Shown piece by piece: positions 47,401 to 57,257 of a stretch of DNA of 64,000 bases; position 1 is the stretch's first letter; every line of letters begins with the position of its first letter. The stretch comes from Tubiluchus corallicola (lineage: Eukaryota; Priapulida; Priapulimorpha; Priapulimorphida; Tubiluchidae): the NCBI GenBank assembly GCA_030141605.1, contig JAQGDQ010000216.1, forward strand, positions 126,001-190,000, read 5' to 3'. Both the position numbers and the translations under genes were made by a program. Below the pieces are notes generated by a model. The model saw nothing but the letters and a program-made list of their open reading frames with translations. It did no database searches and was not told where the DNA came from.

Positions 47401-47502
47401 TTCTTGTCAGGAAATCCTCTCAAAGCTTTCATTTACGTAAGGGAACTGGGTCTTATCATCGAACTTTCCTTAATCTGAGTAAAGCTTTTTGTTTTGCAAA
47501 TG
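47401..47502 (+). repeat. Dispersed repeat copy R15 (forward, left end lost)
   Basis: The middle (TTTCATTTACGTAAGGGAACTGGGTCTTATCATCG) and the right end TTTTGTTTTGCAAATG align with the family. The left terminus is missing. It lies between convergent rfbB and holB. Confidence 0.6.
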
Positions 47503-47650
47503 TATAGTTTTGTGAAGGTGTAAGGATCTGGTTTTCATCTTATACCAAGGCCTGTTTTCATTTTATCTTTTACAGTCTAAAAAAGGAGAGAAGTTACCGT
47601 TAATACGGTAGTTCTTTTTTACTCACAGATTTTTTATCTGAATATTGCAT

Positions 47651-48775
47651 TTATAGGCGTATAAGCTTGGCTACTTTCAAAGCAATGTCGGTGAAAATTA
47701 TTTTGGCATTTCCATTCATATAGATATCGCGATATGCCTGTTCAAAATTGTTAAAAAGGGCTAATACATTACGCTCATTGATGAATGGTGAAAATTTTTT
47801 GGAAAATAGGCGCTCCCGATTATCAAGATATACTAGGTCTGACTCTTTTAGGTTGAATAGGAAATTTTCCCGTAAGTACTTGCTACAATATTCAAGTAGG
47901 CTTTTCTGTCTTACTCTCCCAATAGAGGCAATTTCATCTCCCCATTTCACTAATCCCTCTATATCGCGAGAGTAGCCCATTCTCATCATAGATATAAATT
48001 TTTCATGGTTGTACTGCTTTGCTTCGTCTTTCCTCAATATTTTCAAAGCGTATTGATAGTTCCCATGTGATAATTTTGCTACAGCTGAAGGATCATTACT
48101 ACCTATTGCAGGGTGCGATGCGAGGGCAGCTTCAATTTCTGTATCGCTTATTCGTGGAACCATGACTTGCTGGCATCTTGAACGTATTGTTTTGATAACC
48201 TCTTCCTCTTTTTCGGATACCAATAAAAAAGCGGTGTTCTCAGAGGGCTCCTCGAGAGTTTTAAGTATTTTATTTGCACATCCCTGGTTCATAAATTCTG
48301 GCATCCAAATAATTACTACTTTAAATCTACCTTCAAATGCTTTTCTGCTCAATTTGTGGATAATATCTTTCCCCTCAAATACATAAATTACACCTTGCTT
48401 GTTATCATTGTCGATATATTTCATCCACTCTTCATATGAAGGGTAATTGTTTTCCAGAAAAAAGGAACGCCACTTGTCTATGTAATCGGTACTTTTTGGC
48501 TCTTTATATTTATCTGTTTTTATGACGGGATATATAAAGTGAAGGTCAGGATGGATCAATTTTTCATACTTCCGACATGAGCTACATTTACCACACGAAT
48601 CATCTTCTTTTTTATCAAGACAGTTTATGTACTGTCCAAAAGCCAGTGATAGCGCAAGTTTACCGCTTCCTGTGGGGCCTGTCAGTATTTGTGCATGTGG
48701 AATTTTCTCCTCTTTGGCTTTTTTAATAAGCTGCCTTTTTATATCATCTTGCCCTATTACCCTTTTAAACTGCAT
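47651..48775 (-). CDS. holB: DNA polymerase III delta' subunit
   Basis: A clamp-loader subunit. It has 374 residues with an AAA+ fold at the N-terminus: Walker A GPTGSGKLALSLAF (about 33-46), then a zinc module CGKCSSCRKYEK, and the DEPS-type Walker B region LKTLEEPSENTAFLL. The conserved SRC sensor is seen in TIRSRCQQV. The C-terminal helical region is less conserved, as usual. It is a single gene. Confidence 0.92.
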   Translation of the reverse strand: MQFKRVIGQDDIKRQLIKKAKEEKIPHAQILTGPTGSGKLALSLAFGQYINCLDKKEDDSCGKCSSCRKYEKLIHPDLHFIYPVIKTDKYKEPKSTDYIDKWRSFFLENNYPSYEEWMKYIDNDNKQGVIYVFEGKDIIHKLSRKAFEGRFKVVIIWMPEFMNQGCANKILKTLEEPSENTAFLLVSEKEEEVIKTIRSRCQQVMVPRISDTEIEAALASHPAIGSNDPSAVAKLSHGNYQYALKILRKDEAKQYNHEKFISMMRMGYSRDIEGLVKWGDEIASIGRVRQKSLLEYCSKYLRENFLFNLKESDLVYLDNRERLFSKKFSPFINERNVLALFNNFEQAYRDIYMNGNAKIIFTDIALKVAKLIRL

Positions 48776-49272
48776 ATATTTTGGTAATATTCTTATTATT
48801 TCAGGTATTCTTCAATATCTTTAAAAATTACTATGTCTGTTTTTAAGTCCGAGAAATAATGAGATTATGTTGCTTTACCTGCTAAGTTTTTACAGAGCTT
48901 GTAAAGATTGTCTCATTTGACCGGATAGATTCACACCGGATTTTATCCAAGTGAATATAGAGTTGCGCAAATTACGGCCCAAGTTAACACTTTGCCAGGA
49001 CTTTTTTGAAAATTATGAGGCCCTTGTAAAATTTATCTTTTTATTAATCATTTTGTGCTAAGTGGAGTAAGGCAGCAGAAAAAAGAGGGGTGATTTTTTT
49101 GATTATTTTGGGTAATTGGCATCTAAATGTGCAGTTTTATATAATTTTAATACTCCAAAGCGGTGTTTATTTGATTAATTTCACGAATAACACCCAGATA
49201 GTTGAAAAAGCTGTTGGCAGGATCTTTCACAACTTCCCCGCAGCATAAATAGAGTGAGCATAAACAGATAGG
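48776..49272. other. Non-coding divergent gap between holB and the DUF2490 gene
   Basis: Nearly 500 bases with no gene on either strand that I accept. A truncated repeat copy lies at 49016-49062. The remainder is AT-rich and may hold the two divergent promoters; I found no clear -33/-7 pair. Confidence 0.6.
49016..49062 (+). repeat. Dispersed repeat copy R16 (left half only)
   Basis: TGAGGCCCTTGTAAAATTTATC and CTTTTTATTAATCATTTTGTGC match the left end of the family, then similarity stops. A truncated copy. Confidence 0.6.
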
Positions 49273-50013
49273 ATGACCATTGACAAAACTAATATTAGCA
49301 TCTTCAATAACAGTGTTCGCATAGCTCTTTTTGCTTTCATTATCTCCCTTTTTACCTTGACATCTTTTTCGCAAGATACACGTTATCGCTTTTCGTACCT
49401 TAACAATTTTAATCTGGATTCTAATTGGCGTATTACCTCATCTGTCGACCTCTTTACGTCAACAATGTTAGGGAACTGGACAAAGGTAGAGCTACGCTCA
49501 GACGGGCACTATACACTGAGTCGTGATGTGGAGCTTCATGCGGCACTCAGGACAAATTACACATGGGCCGGAAGTTCTGGTAATCAGCTTGAGGTTAGGC
49601 CATATCAGGGAATTACCGTTACATGGCCAAGGATAGAGTGCATAGGTGTAAAAAATAGAGTTATAGCAGAGGAACGTTTTATTTGGAACCCTGATGACGA
49701 TGATCACTGGAGTACAAGTGTCAGGCTAAGATATCGTATAAGCAGTAAAATACCGCTCGCTAATTTTTCTGGTACTGGTGGTGATTTATATTTGAGGCCA
49801 AGGCTGGAGCTTTTTGTCAACATGAAAGATCCTGAAACGGGTAGTCGAATTGCCAACAGTTATACAATGGGTGCGGGATACATCTTTTCACAAAGTCGCT
49901 CTGTGGAGTTCAGGTATGAACTTTACACTGTGAGAGATGCTTTAACTCCTTCGGGGGTAGTAAATTTTCACACTTTTTGGCTGCTATTTTCTCGCACTAT
50001 ATTTAAGAGTTAG
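49273..50013 (+). CDS. DUF2490 outer-membrane-type protein
   Basis: 246 residues. An N-terminal hydrophobic signal is seen (NNSVRIALFAFIISLFTLTSFSQ, about 12-34), then alternating beta strands ending with an aromatic-rich C-terminus, as in DUF2490 barrels. Motifs include RYRISSKIPL and YELYTVRD. Predicted outer-membrane beta-barrel of unknown function, common in Bacteroidota. The ATG at 49273 leaves a longer n-region than usual for a signal, but no later ATG suits. It stands alone before rlmD. Confidence 0.8.
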   Translation: MTIDKTNISIFNNSVRIALFAFIISLFTLTSFSQDTRYRFSYLNNFNLDSNWRITSSVDLFTSTMLGNWTKVELRSDGHYTLSRDVELHAALRTNYTWAGSSGNQLEVRPYQGITVTWPRIECIGVKNRVIAEERFIWNPDDDDHWSTSVRLRYRISSKIPLANFSGTGGDLYLRPRLELFVNMKDPETGSRIANSYTMGAGYIFSQSRSVEFRYELYTVRDALTPSGVVNFHTFWLLFSRTIFKS

Positions 50014-50135
50014 AATTGATCTGCCAAAGACTTTTAGTATTGTGGTTGTAAAAGCGTACACCTTGCAAATACTTCACTGTTCAAGTGTATGGGGTCAGTG
50101 AAGGCTTATGGGTGAAGGCAAAAAGAACTATTTTT

Positions 50136-50143
50136 TATCTTTG
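50136..50143 (+). promoter_or_regulatory. Candidate -7 box of rlmD
   Basis: TATCTTTG, an exact TAnnTTTG match, lies 28 bases before the TTG start at 50171. It lies inside the longer frame that begins at 50108, favouring the shorter protein. No clear -33 box was found. Confidence 0.35.
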
Positions 50144-50170
50144 CGGAAAGCATTAAAAAAGGAGTCTATT

Positions 50171-51580
50171 TTGGCAAGAAAGAAAAAGCAACTACCTTTT
50201 TATGAAAGGGCTGTAATATCTGATGTGGGGGCTGAGGGGAAGGCAATTTCAAAGGTGGATGGTGTAACTGTTTTTACTACGCATGTGGTGCCAGGCGATG
50301 TTGTTGATTTGCAGGTTGTGAAAAAGAGGAAGAGGTATCAGGAGGCTAGGGTTGTGAAAATTCATGAGTTTTCGGCTGATAGGGAAGAGGCTTTTTGCGA
50401 GCATTTTGGAGTGTGTGGAGGGTGCAAGTGGCAGTACCTTAGATATGATAATCAGTTATATTATAAACAAAAGCAGGTGTCCAATCAGTTGTTGAGAATT
50501 GGTAAGATTGATATTCCGGAATTAATGCCAATAATAGGTTCTAAAGACAGGATTTTTTATCGAAATAAACTGGAGTTTTCTTTTTCCAATAAACGTTGGC
50601 TTACTTTTGAAGAGATTGAGTCGGGGCAAGATTATGGTAATATGAATTCGCTTGGGTTCCACGTTCCTGGTAGGTTTGACAAGATAATAGATATTAAAAA
50701 GTGCTGGTTGCAGCCGGATCCATCTAACGAAATAAGAAACACGATCAGGGAGTTTACCTTGCAAAACGGGTTGGATTTTTTTGATTTTAGGATGCAGGAG
50801 GGATTCCTTCGTAATGTGATAATCCGTACAACGTTAACAGGAGAGGTAATGGTTATCCTCTCATTTTTTGAAGAGCAAAAGGATAATCGTGAAGCATTGC
50901 TTAACCATTTGTCTCAAAGATTTCCTGAAATAACATCGTTGCAGTATGTGATAAATTATAAAGCAAATGATACAATAGCCGATCTTGAAACGGTTGTGTA
51001 TAAAGGCGCAAGCTATATTACCGAAGAGATAGAAGGGTTGAAATTCAGGATTGGCCCTAAGTCTTTTTTTCAGACAAATACAACACAGACCATTAATCTT
51101 TACAGGCTTATACGTGATTTTGCGGAGTTGACAGGGGAAGAGGTGGTTTATGACCTGTACACGGGAACGGGAACGATAGCGAACTTTGTGGCAGGTCGGG
51201 CAAGAAGAGTGGTTGGAATAGAGTATGTGCCTGATGCTGTTGAGGATGCTAAAATTAACTCTGCCAATAATGGTATTAGTAATACTACTTTCTATGCAGG
51301 AGATATGAAAGATATTTTATCTGACGATTTTATTGCCGGCCACGGGCATCCGGATGTGATAATTACTGATCCTCCACGCGCAGGTATGCATAGTAATGTG
51401 ATAAAGGCCATAGTGAAAGCGGCTCCGCAACGAGTTGTATACATTAGCTGTAATCCGGCCACTCAGGCGCGTGACCTTGGTTTGATGAACGAACAGTACA
51501 GAGTTGATCGTGTGCAACCTGTAGATATGTTCCCCCACACACATCATGTAGAGAATGTGGTGCTACTTACAAAAAGATAG
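50171..51580 (+). CDS. rlmD: 23S rRNA (uracil1939-C5)-methyltransferase
   Basis: It methylates U1939 of 23S rRNA with SAM. I choose TTG 50171, giving 469 residues starting LARKKKQLPFYE, as in related proteins. GGAG lies seven bases upstream and a -7-like box lies upstream too; ATG 50108 would add 21 unlike residues. A TRAM domain (about 8-65) and the Fe-S cysteines CEHFGVCGGCKWQ are followed by the SAM motif DLYTGTGTIANF and the catalytic Cys in YISCNPATQARD. A homologue with other uracil specificity is possible. Confidence 0.9.
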   Translation: MARKKKQLPFYERAVISDVGAEGKAISKVDGVTVFTTHVVPGDVVDLQVVKKRKRYQEARVVKIHEFSADREEAFCEHFGVCGGCKWQYLRYDNQLYYKQKQVSNQLLRIGKIDIPELMPIIGSKDRIFYRNKLEFSFSNKRWLTFEEIESGQDYGNMNSLGFHVPGRFDKIIDIKKCWLQPDPSNEIRNTIREFTLQNGLDFFDFRMQEGFLRNVIIRTTLTGEVMVILSFFEEQKDNREALLNHLSQRFPEITSLQYVINYKANDTIADLETVVYKGASYITEEIEGLKFRIGPKSFFQTNTTQTINLYRLIRDFAELTGEEVVYDLYTGTGTIANFVAGRARRVVGIEYVPDAVEDAKINSANNGISNTTFYAGDMKDILSDDFIAGHGHPDVIITDPPRAGMHSNVIKAIVKAAPQRVVYISCNPATQARDLGLMNEQYRVDRVQPVDMFPHTHHVENVVLLTKR

Positions 51581-51750
51581 TTTTTTAAGGTAGTTAGTTA
51601 CATTTACAATTTAGCGTACAAAAAATACTGATACATATTTCTAATATCAATATTTTTGAATAATTTTAACAAAAATGTCGCTCTTACTACTGAGTGGCGT
51701 AGTTTGTTAGTTGTTAGTGGTAAAAAAATAGATTATATAGCGTAAGTACT

Positions 51751-52671
51751 ATGGACAAAGTATTAGTTGCAACGGAAAAACCGTTTACAGCAAGTGTAGT
51801 TGAGAAGATCAGAATAATTTTTGAGAATGCGGGTTTTGAATTGGTGCTTTTAGAAAAATATTCAGACAGTATGGCGCTTATTGACGCAGTGAAGGATGTT
51901 GTGGCTCTGATTGTACGAAGCGATAAGTGTAACAGGAGTGTACTGGAAGCTGCTTCCAGATTGAAAGTTGTGGTAAGGGCAGGTTCCGGATACGATAACG
52001 TTGATTTGCAGGCTGCGACAGAGATGGGGATATCTGTTATGAATACTCCCGGACAAAACTCCAATGCGGTTGCTGAACTGACAATGGGCATGTTGCTTTA
52101 TTTTGCTCGTAGCCGTTTTGGTGGAAGTGCGGGGTTTGAGTTGAGAGGTAAGAGTCTCGGGATACATGGGTATGGAAACATCGGAAAAAACATTGCCCGC
52201 ATAGCGAAAGGGTTTGATATGACGGTAACGGGGTTTAGCCGTTCTCTAACTCATGAAAAGGCTGCTAAAGATGGAATAGCCTCCGCTGTTGATTTAAGCG
52301 AGCTATATAAAAAAAATAGCGTTATATCGTTAAGCCTTCCCCGAAATGAAAAAACGGAAAATAGTGTTGACTATGAGTTAATGTCTTCAATGCCACCCAA
52401 TTCAGTGCTTGTAAATAATGCCAGAAAAGAGATTGTTGATGAGAGCGCACTGAGAAAGGTGCTGAGTGAGAGAGACGATTTTGCATACCTGGCAGATGCA
52501 GCTTCTTCCAATCGCGATGAGTTGGAGTCTCTTTTCCCTGAAAGAGTACTGTTTACACCGAAGAAGATAGGAGCACAGACAGCAGAGGCTAATGAGAATG
52601 CTGGTAGAGCAGCGGCGGAGCAGGTTATTAATTACCTGCTGAAGGGGGATGTTACATTTCAGGTAAATTAA
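51751..52671 (+). CDS. SerA-like D-3-phosphoglycerate dehydrogenase family protein
   Basis: 306 residues of the D-2-hydroxyacid dehydrogenase fold. The NAD motif is HGYGNIGKNIARIA (139-152) and the substrate Arg225 is in NNARKEIVD. The usual catalytic His in TPHIGA reads TPKKIGAQT (Lys271-Lys272), and the acidic partner motif DVFE-x-EP is absent. I recall similar TPKK forms beside DUF1015 in other Bacteroidota, so this may be normal for them. There is no ACT domain. Downstream is DUF1015; no serC is adjacent. Confidence 0.82.
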   Translation: MDKVLVATEKPFTASVVEKIRIIFENAGFELVLLEKYSDSMALIDAVKDVVALIVRSDKCNRSVLEAASRLKVVVRAGSGYDNVDLQAATEMGISVMNTPGQNSNAVAELTMGMLLYFARSRFGGSAGFELRGKSLGIHGYGNIGKNIARIAKGFDMTVTGFSRSLTHEKAAKDGIASAVDLSELYKKNSVISLSLPRNEKTENSVDYELMSSMPPNSVLVNNARKEIVDESALRKVLSERDDFAYLADAASSNRDELESLFPERVLFTPKKIGAQTAEANENAGRAAAEQVINYLLKGDVTFQVN

Positions 52672-52807
52672 AGGCCTGTATGCTTGTAAGGTAGTTGTAT
52701 ATTTATGGGTAGAACTTAACTTTATATTATTTTGATAATTGTACATGCTTTTAAAGGAGCTGTAATTTTTTACACATATAATCATATAAAAATATATTTA
52801 TAGCGCT

Positions 52808-54058
52808 ATGGTAGTATTGAAACCATTCAAGGGAGTTCGCCCCACAGATGGGCTAGTCCAGAAAGTAGCTTCACCTCCCTATGATGTCTTAAGTTCGGAA
52901 GAGGCGCGGGAGAAAGTTAAAGGGAATCCTTACTCTCTCTTACGTATTATCAAGCCAGAGGTAGATTTTCCATCTGGCACTGATGAGCACTCAAAACAGG
53001 TTTATGAGAAGGCTGTTGAAAACTACAGGATGTTTAAAGATAATGGGTGGATTGTCAAAGAGGAGAGAGAGTGTTTTTACATCTATGCGCAAACGATGGA
53101 TGGGAGAACGCAGTATGGTATTGTAGGTTGCGCAGGCGTGGACGATTATCTTAATGACAGGATTAAAAAACATGAATTGACGCGGAATGATAAAGAGGCG
53201 GATAGGATGAAACATGTTCGCAATACGAATGCTAATATAGAACCTGTTTTTTTATCCTACTCGGCGGTGAAGGAGCTGGATGAGCTAGTAAGCAGTGTGG
53301 TTTCAGGTAATAAGCCTGTTTACGATTTTGTAGCTGATGATGGCTTTGGACATAAGTTTTGGGTGGTTGATGATGATACTATGATAGGGGAGATATCGAA
53401 GTTATTTAATAAAATACCACACATATATGTTGCCGATGGTCATCATCGAACTGCAGCCGCCGCATTGGTTGGGGAAGAGAGAAGAAGTGGCAATGACAGA
53501 CATACCGGAGATGAACGGTATAATTTTTTCCTTGCGGTGCTTTTCCCCGATAATCAGTTACAGATCATAGATTATAATAGGGTGGTCAAGGATCTTAATG
53601 GAATGTCAGAGCAGGCATTTTTGACTAAGCTTAAAGAGAACTTCCTGATAGAAAAAACGAGTAAGGAAGCATGTAAACCGGATAGTTTACATACGTTTGG
53701 AATGTATCTGGGGGGTAACTGGTATAAGCTTGTTGTAAAAAGTGGAAGATATAACGATGATGATCCTATAGGCTCACTTGATGTAACAATTCTTTCTAAT
53801 CTTATTTTAGATAAGCTTCTGGGAATTAGAAATCTTCGTACGGATAAAAGAGTTGATTTTATTGGTGGTATTCGCGGCTTGGGTGAGCTGGAGAGGAGGG
53901 TAGACTCCGGAGATATGAAGGTTGCATTTGCTCTATACCCTACTTCGATGAAACAGCTTACCGATATTGCTGATTCTGGTAGTATTATGCCTCCAAAGAC
54001 AACATGGTTTGAGCCTAAGTTGCGCTCAGGGCTGATTATACACGAGCTGTCTGATTAA
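52808..54058 (+). CDS. DUF1015 family protein
   Basis: 416 residues of a family of unknown function, often next to serA in Bacteroidota. Motifs include LKPFKGVRPTDGLV at the start, SPPYDVLSSEEARE (23-36), VADGHHRTAAA (about 212-222) and TDKRVDFIGG. No signal peptide. It follows the SerA-like gene by 136 bases on the same strand; the pair is probably linked in function, perhaps in serine metabolism. That link is inference from recurring neighbourhood. Confidence 0.88.
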   Translation: MVVLKPFKGVRPTDGLVQKVASPPYDVLSSEEAREKVKGNPYSLLRIIKPEVDFPSGTDEHSKQVYEKAVENYRMFKDNGWIVKEERECFYIYAQTMDGRTQYGIVGCAGVDDYLNDRIKKHELTRNDKEADRMKHVRNTNANIEPVFLSYSAVKELDELVSSVVSGNKPVYDFVADDGFGHKFWVVDDDTMIGEISKLFNKIPHIYVADGHHRTAAAALVGEERRSGNDRHTGDERYNFFLAVLFPDNQLQIIDYNRVVKDLNGMSEQAFLTKLKENFLIEKTSKEACKPDSLHTFGMYLGGNWYKLVVKSGRYNDDDPIGSLDVTILSNLILDKLLGIRNLRTDKRVDFIGGIRGLGELERRVDSGDMKVAFALYPTSMKQLTDIADSGSIMPPKTTWFEPKLRSGLIIHELSD

Positions 54059-54123
54059 TGAAGTTTTGAGTAAGCTGGATTTTGCTTATGTCCGTGCTGC
54101 TATTATTGAGCCCACCTCTTTTT

Positions 54124-54783
54124 TTAGTTAACCTTAAACAGGTATGCTAATGTTACTTTTGCTATTTGGCTTCGTGAGGCGCTATAGCGGTATACACTAT
54201 CATCGAATGTGTTGGGTAGGCTAATGGAACCACGCATTTCAAAAACGATAATACTATTATTTTTGAGATGTGCTTCAGCACCAAGTCCTGCTGTAAATTG
54301 AATATCGGTTTTTGCATCAACAGGCTCTCCGTAATACTCTTTTACCCACTCTTCATCGGGAGTTTCTGTAGTGTATGTAAAGGTTTCATTTTCAGATAGC
54401 AGAAATGAGATAGAGGGGCCAATATTGAAGAAGCATTGAAAAGTTTTTTTCCCAAGAAAGCTTATGTAGGTCATCATGGGCAGTTCCAAATAATTAAGTA
54501 TTCTGGAGTAAGCAACATCAGGTGCTTCAAAACTTTCTTTCCAGCCTCGTCGTTCGTAATTTGCCTCTATCTGAATACCTATACGTGGTTCTGAAATCAT
54601 TCTAAAAACAGCCCCTCCTCCGTAGCCTATGTAAGTAGATTGATCTACGTTGGGGTAAAAGCGCATTTTTGAGAACATGCTGATCCCTTTTGCGCCGATA
54701 TAAATATTTTTTTCAAACCCATCCTGAGCAAGAGCAGTGCTTGCTATTGTTACGAGGATAAGAAAAAGCTTAATCTTTCTCAT
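54124..54783 (-). CDS. PorT-like outer-membrane beta-barrel protein
   Basis: 219 residues from ATG 54783. The frame continues upstream to 54822, but the signal peptide MRKIKLFLILVTIASTALAQ starts here. The mature part has about eight amphipathic strands with aromatic caps (YIGYGGGAVFRM, GIQIEANYERRGW, FNIGPSISFLL) ending LAYLFKVN, typical of small PorT/outer-membrane barrel domains. Likely an outer-membrane protein of unknown role. A single gene. Confidence 0.8.
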   Translation of the reverse strand: MRKIKLFLILVTIASTALAQDGFEKNIYIGAKGISMFSKMRFYPNVDQSTYIGYGGGAVFRMISEPRIGIQIEANYERRGWKESFEAPDVAYSRILNYLELPMMTYISFLGKKTFQCFFNIGPSISFLLSENETFTYTTETPDEEWVKEYYGEPVDAKTDIQFTAGLGAEAHLKNNSIIVFEMRGSISLPNTFDDSVYRYSASRSQIAKVTLAYLFKVN

Positions 54784-54893
54784 TTTATTTTGAGATATAA
54801 ATTTAAACCCATTGGTTGACATGAGTGAAAAGTAATTTTTTTGCTGTGCAGCAAAGTTACCAAAAAAATGAGATGAGCACTGTGCTGGCAGGT

Positions 54894-55005
54894 TGAGACT
54901 TTTATAAGATTTACTTTTCTATTACCTTCTTCATATACCTATAAACTTAATTTTAATTGTCAAATGTGATTTGCCATAAGTAGCTTTTCTTCGGCAAAGG
55001 TCTTA
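54894..55005 (+). repeat. Dispersed repeat copy R17 (forward, diverged)
   Basis: Both ends are recognisable (TGAGACTTTTATAAG and CGGCAAAGGTCTTA) but the core is strongly changed and shorter. It lies in the divergent gap before yggS. Confidence 0.6.
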
Positions 55006-55085
55006 AATAATAGTAATTTGCCAGGGGTTTAAGCAAAAAAAAGACTATCATCGGCCTTTTTCTTTAAATTTGAGCAAATTTTTAT

Positions 55086-55754
55086 ATGACTATTGCCAAT
55101 AATATAGCGAGAGTGTTGCGTTCTGTTCCAAGGCGAATAACTTTGGTGGCAGTTTCAAAGAGGCAGCCCGTTGCTTCTATTCTTCAGGCTTATGAAGCTG
55201 GGCACAGGATTTTTGGGGAGAACAAAGTTCAGGAGCTGGTGAGTAAGCGAGAGGGGTTGCCTGATGATATCTCGTGGCATTTTGTAGGGCACTTACAGTC
55301 GAACAAGGTAAAGTATATTGCTCCATTTATTAGTCTTATTCACTCAGTAGACAGCCTTAAGTTACTGAAGGTGATAAATAGAGAGGGTAAGAAAAATGGG
55401 AGGCAGATACCTTGTTTGCTACAGTTTCATGTAGCTGAGGAAGAGAATAAGTTTGGGATGTCTATCAAGGAAGCTGAGGATATGTTATCTTCTTGCGAGT
55501 ATAAAAGGATGCAAAATGTATTGATTGCTGGTGTGATGGGGATGTCTACACATACGGATAAGCTGGAGCAGATACAGCATGAGTTTGCAGTTTTGAAAGG
55601 CTATTATGACTACCTGAAAGCAATTTTTTTTGCAAACGATAATGTTTTTGCAGAGGTGTCGATGGGTATGTCGGGAGACTATTCTGTTGCACTTGAAGAG
55701 GGTAGCACCATGATACGACTTGGAAGTGTAATTTTTGGGAGCAGGAGTTACTAG
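55086..55754 (+). CDS. PLP homeostasis protein, YggS family
   Basis: A fold-type III PLP-binding protein without known catalysis that helps keep pyridoxal phosphate levels. It has 222 residues. The PLP Lys is in LVAVSKRQP (Lys25). FGENKVQEL, WHFVGHLQSNKVK and the C-terminal MGMSGDYSVALEEGSTMIRLGSVIFG are signatures. A TAnnTTTG-like box (TAAATTTG, 55065-55072) lies just upstream. Confidence 0.95.
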   Translation: MTIANNIARVLRSVPRRITLVAVSKRQPVASILQAYEAGHRIFGENKVQELVSKREGLPDDISWHFVGHLQSNKVKYIAPFISLIHSVDSLKLLKVINREGKKNGRQIPCLLQFHVAEEENKFGMSIKEAEDMLSSCEYKRMQNVLIAGVMGMSTHTDKLEQIQHEFAVLKGYYDYLKAIFFANDNVFAEVSMGMSGDYSVALEEGSTMIRLGSVIFGSRSY

Positions 55755-55821
55755 CGGTACTATTTTAAAGCCGAATGAGATGGATTCTGTTGGTTAATAT
55801 GCGTATATTAAGAGCTATAAT

Positions 55822-55938
55822 TAAGGCCCAGGTTGGGGCGGGGAGAGTTTAGGTAAAAAGTTGTAGCTTGCTGGTGCAAGTGAGGGCTTTGAAGGGGAGT
55901 TTTGGCGAAAAATATTAACAAATGGAGCTTCAAACCCT
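55822..55938 (-). repeat. Dispersed repeat copy R18 (reverse, diverged)
   Basis: TTGTAGCTTGCTGGTGCAAGTGAGGGCTTTG and GGCGAAAAATATTAACAAATGGAGCTTC align with the family. The left end has lost part of the terminal segment (TAAGGCCCAGG then a G-rich stretch). Between yggS and mscS. Confidence 0.7.
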
Positions 55939-55988
55939 GTTTTTAATAACAAGTAGAGGTTTCAGGTTTTAAAAGCTAAAAGATACTT

Positions 55989-57257
55989 ATGTTTATTTTA
56001 TACCATTTTTTAAAAGAGCTATTATTAGGTATTGGGTTTTCTGATAAACTGGCAGTATGGAGTTCTACACTGTTAACACTACTTGCCATAATGTTATTGT
56101 CAATTGTTGCCAACCTGATAGTTAAAAGTGTGATAAAGAAGATTTTTAGGCCCATTGCTGAACGCACCCGTACAGAATGGGATCGTATTCTATTTAAGAA
56201 TAATACTTTTAATGGTTTAGCGCATTTTGTGCCGGCAATGATTATCTATTCTGCTGCTGGGTTTGCAGCTAGTGATGTTCCCCAACTTCCTAGTATTCTG
56301 AAGAAGGTGGCGTATGTGTATGCAACATTGATAATAGTGAGTACAGCAGTAAGGCTTCTTAGCTCCATTCACGAAATTTACAAAACCTATTCATTTTCAA
56401 AGGATCGTCCTGTAAAGGGTTATGTCCAGTCTTTAAAGATCATTGTTTATTTTGTGGGGGGAGTTTTTATTATATCGGTATTGATTGATCAAAGCCCCAA
56501 GAGCCTTTTTACAGGACTGGGAGCAATAGCCGCTGTTTTGATGCTGGTTTTTAAAGATCCGATATTGGGGTTCGTTGCAAGTGTTCAATTGGTTGCCAAT
56601 AAGATGGTAAGAACAGGCGACTGGATAAGTATGCCTAAGTATAATGCAGATGGTACTATAGAGGATATCTCGTTGACAACTGTTAAGGTTCAGAATTGGG
56701 ACAAGACGGTAACGACCATACCCACTCATGCTCTTGTAAGTGAGTCTGTTACAAATTGGAAAGGTATGGAGGAGTCTGGTGGACGTAGAATAAAACGTTC
56801 TATATCAATAGATATGAGAAGTGTTAAGTTTTGTGATAGGGAAATGCTGGACAGGTTGTCAGAGTTCAGGCTTATACGAGATTGTATTATTAATACAGAA
56901 AGAGATATAGAGGAGTTTAATAAAAAGCATGGTTTGAGCGAGAATGATGTATTGCTGGGGAGAAAGCAGACAAACTTGGGTATTTTTAGAAAGTATCTGG
57001 AGGAGTACCTACATGCCCATCCAAAGATTCATGATAATATGACCTTTCTTGTAAGGCATCTTCAGCCATCTGAGAAAGGTATACCTGTTGAAATATATGT
57101 GTTTAGCAATGATCAAGAGTGGGCAAATTACGAGTCTATCCAAGCTGATATTTTTGATCATCTGCTGGCTGTGTTGCCTCAGTTTGAGTTAAAGGTTTTT
57201 CAAAGTCCAACTGGTGATGATTTCAAAAATTTCGCTGTTATCGAAAAGCAGCTCTGA
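55989..57257 (+). CDS. MscS-family mechanosensitive ion channel
   Basis: A 422-residue inner-membrane channel that opens on hypo-osmotic stress. Hydrophobic segments lie near 2-14, 23-45, 67-85, 97-117 and 138-158. The pore and MscS core follow (GLGAIAAVLMLVFKDPILGFVASVQL, about 176-201), then the beta domain VRTGDWISM. The C-terminal cytoplasmic part (about 250-422) is longer than that of E. coli MscS, with a charged helical insert. Single gene between repeat copies. Confidence 0.92.
   Translation: MFILYHFLKELLLGIGFSDKLAVWSSTLLTLLAIMLLSIVANLIVKSVIKKIFRPIAERTRTEWDRILFKNNTFNGLAHFVPAMIIYSAAGFAASDVPQLPSILKKVAYVYATLIIVSTAVRLLSSIHEIYKTYSFSKDRPVKGYVQSLKIIVYFVGGVFIISVLIDQSPKSLFTGLGAIAAVLMLVFKDPILGFVASVQLVANKMVRTGDWISMPKYNADGTIEDISLTTVKVQNWDKTVTTIPTHALVSESVTNWKGMEESGGRRIKRSISIDMRSVKFCDREMLDRLSEFRLIRDCIINTERDIEEFNKKHGLSENDVLLGRKQTNLGIFRKYLEEYLHAHPKIHDNMTFLVRHLQPSEKGIPVEIYVFSNDQEWANYESIQADIFDHLLAVLPQFELKVFQSPTGDDFKNFAVIEKQL

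Noticed and set aside
47585-47630. Possible terminator hairpin before the holB end
   Set aside because: Only five or six pairs (TACCG/CGGTA) and a long loop; too weak to list.
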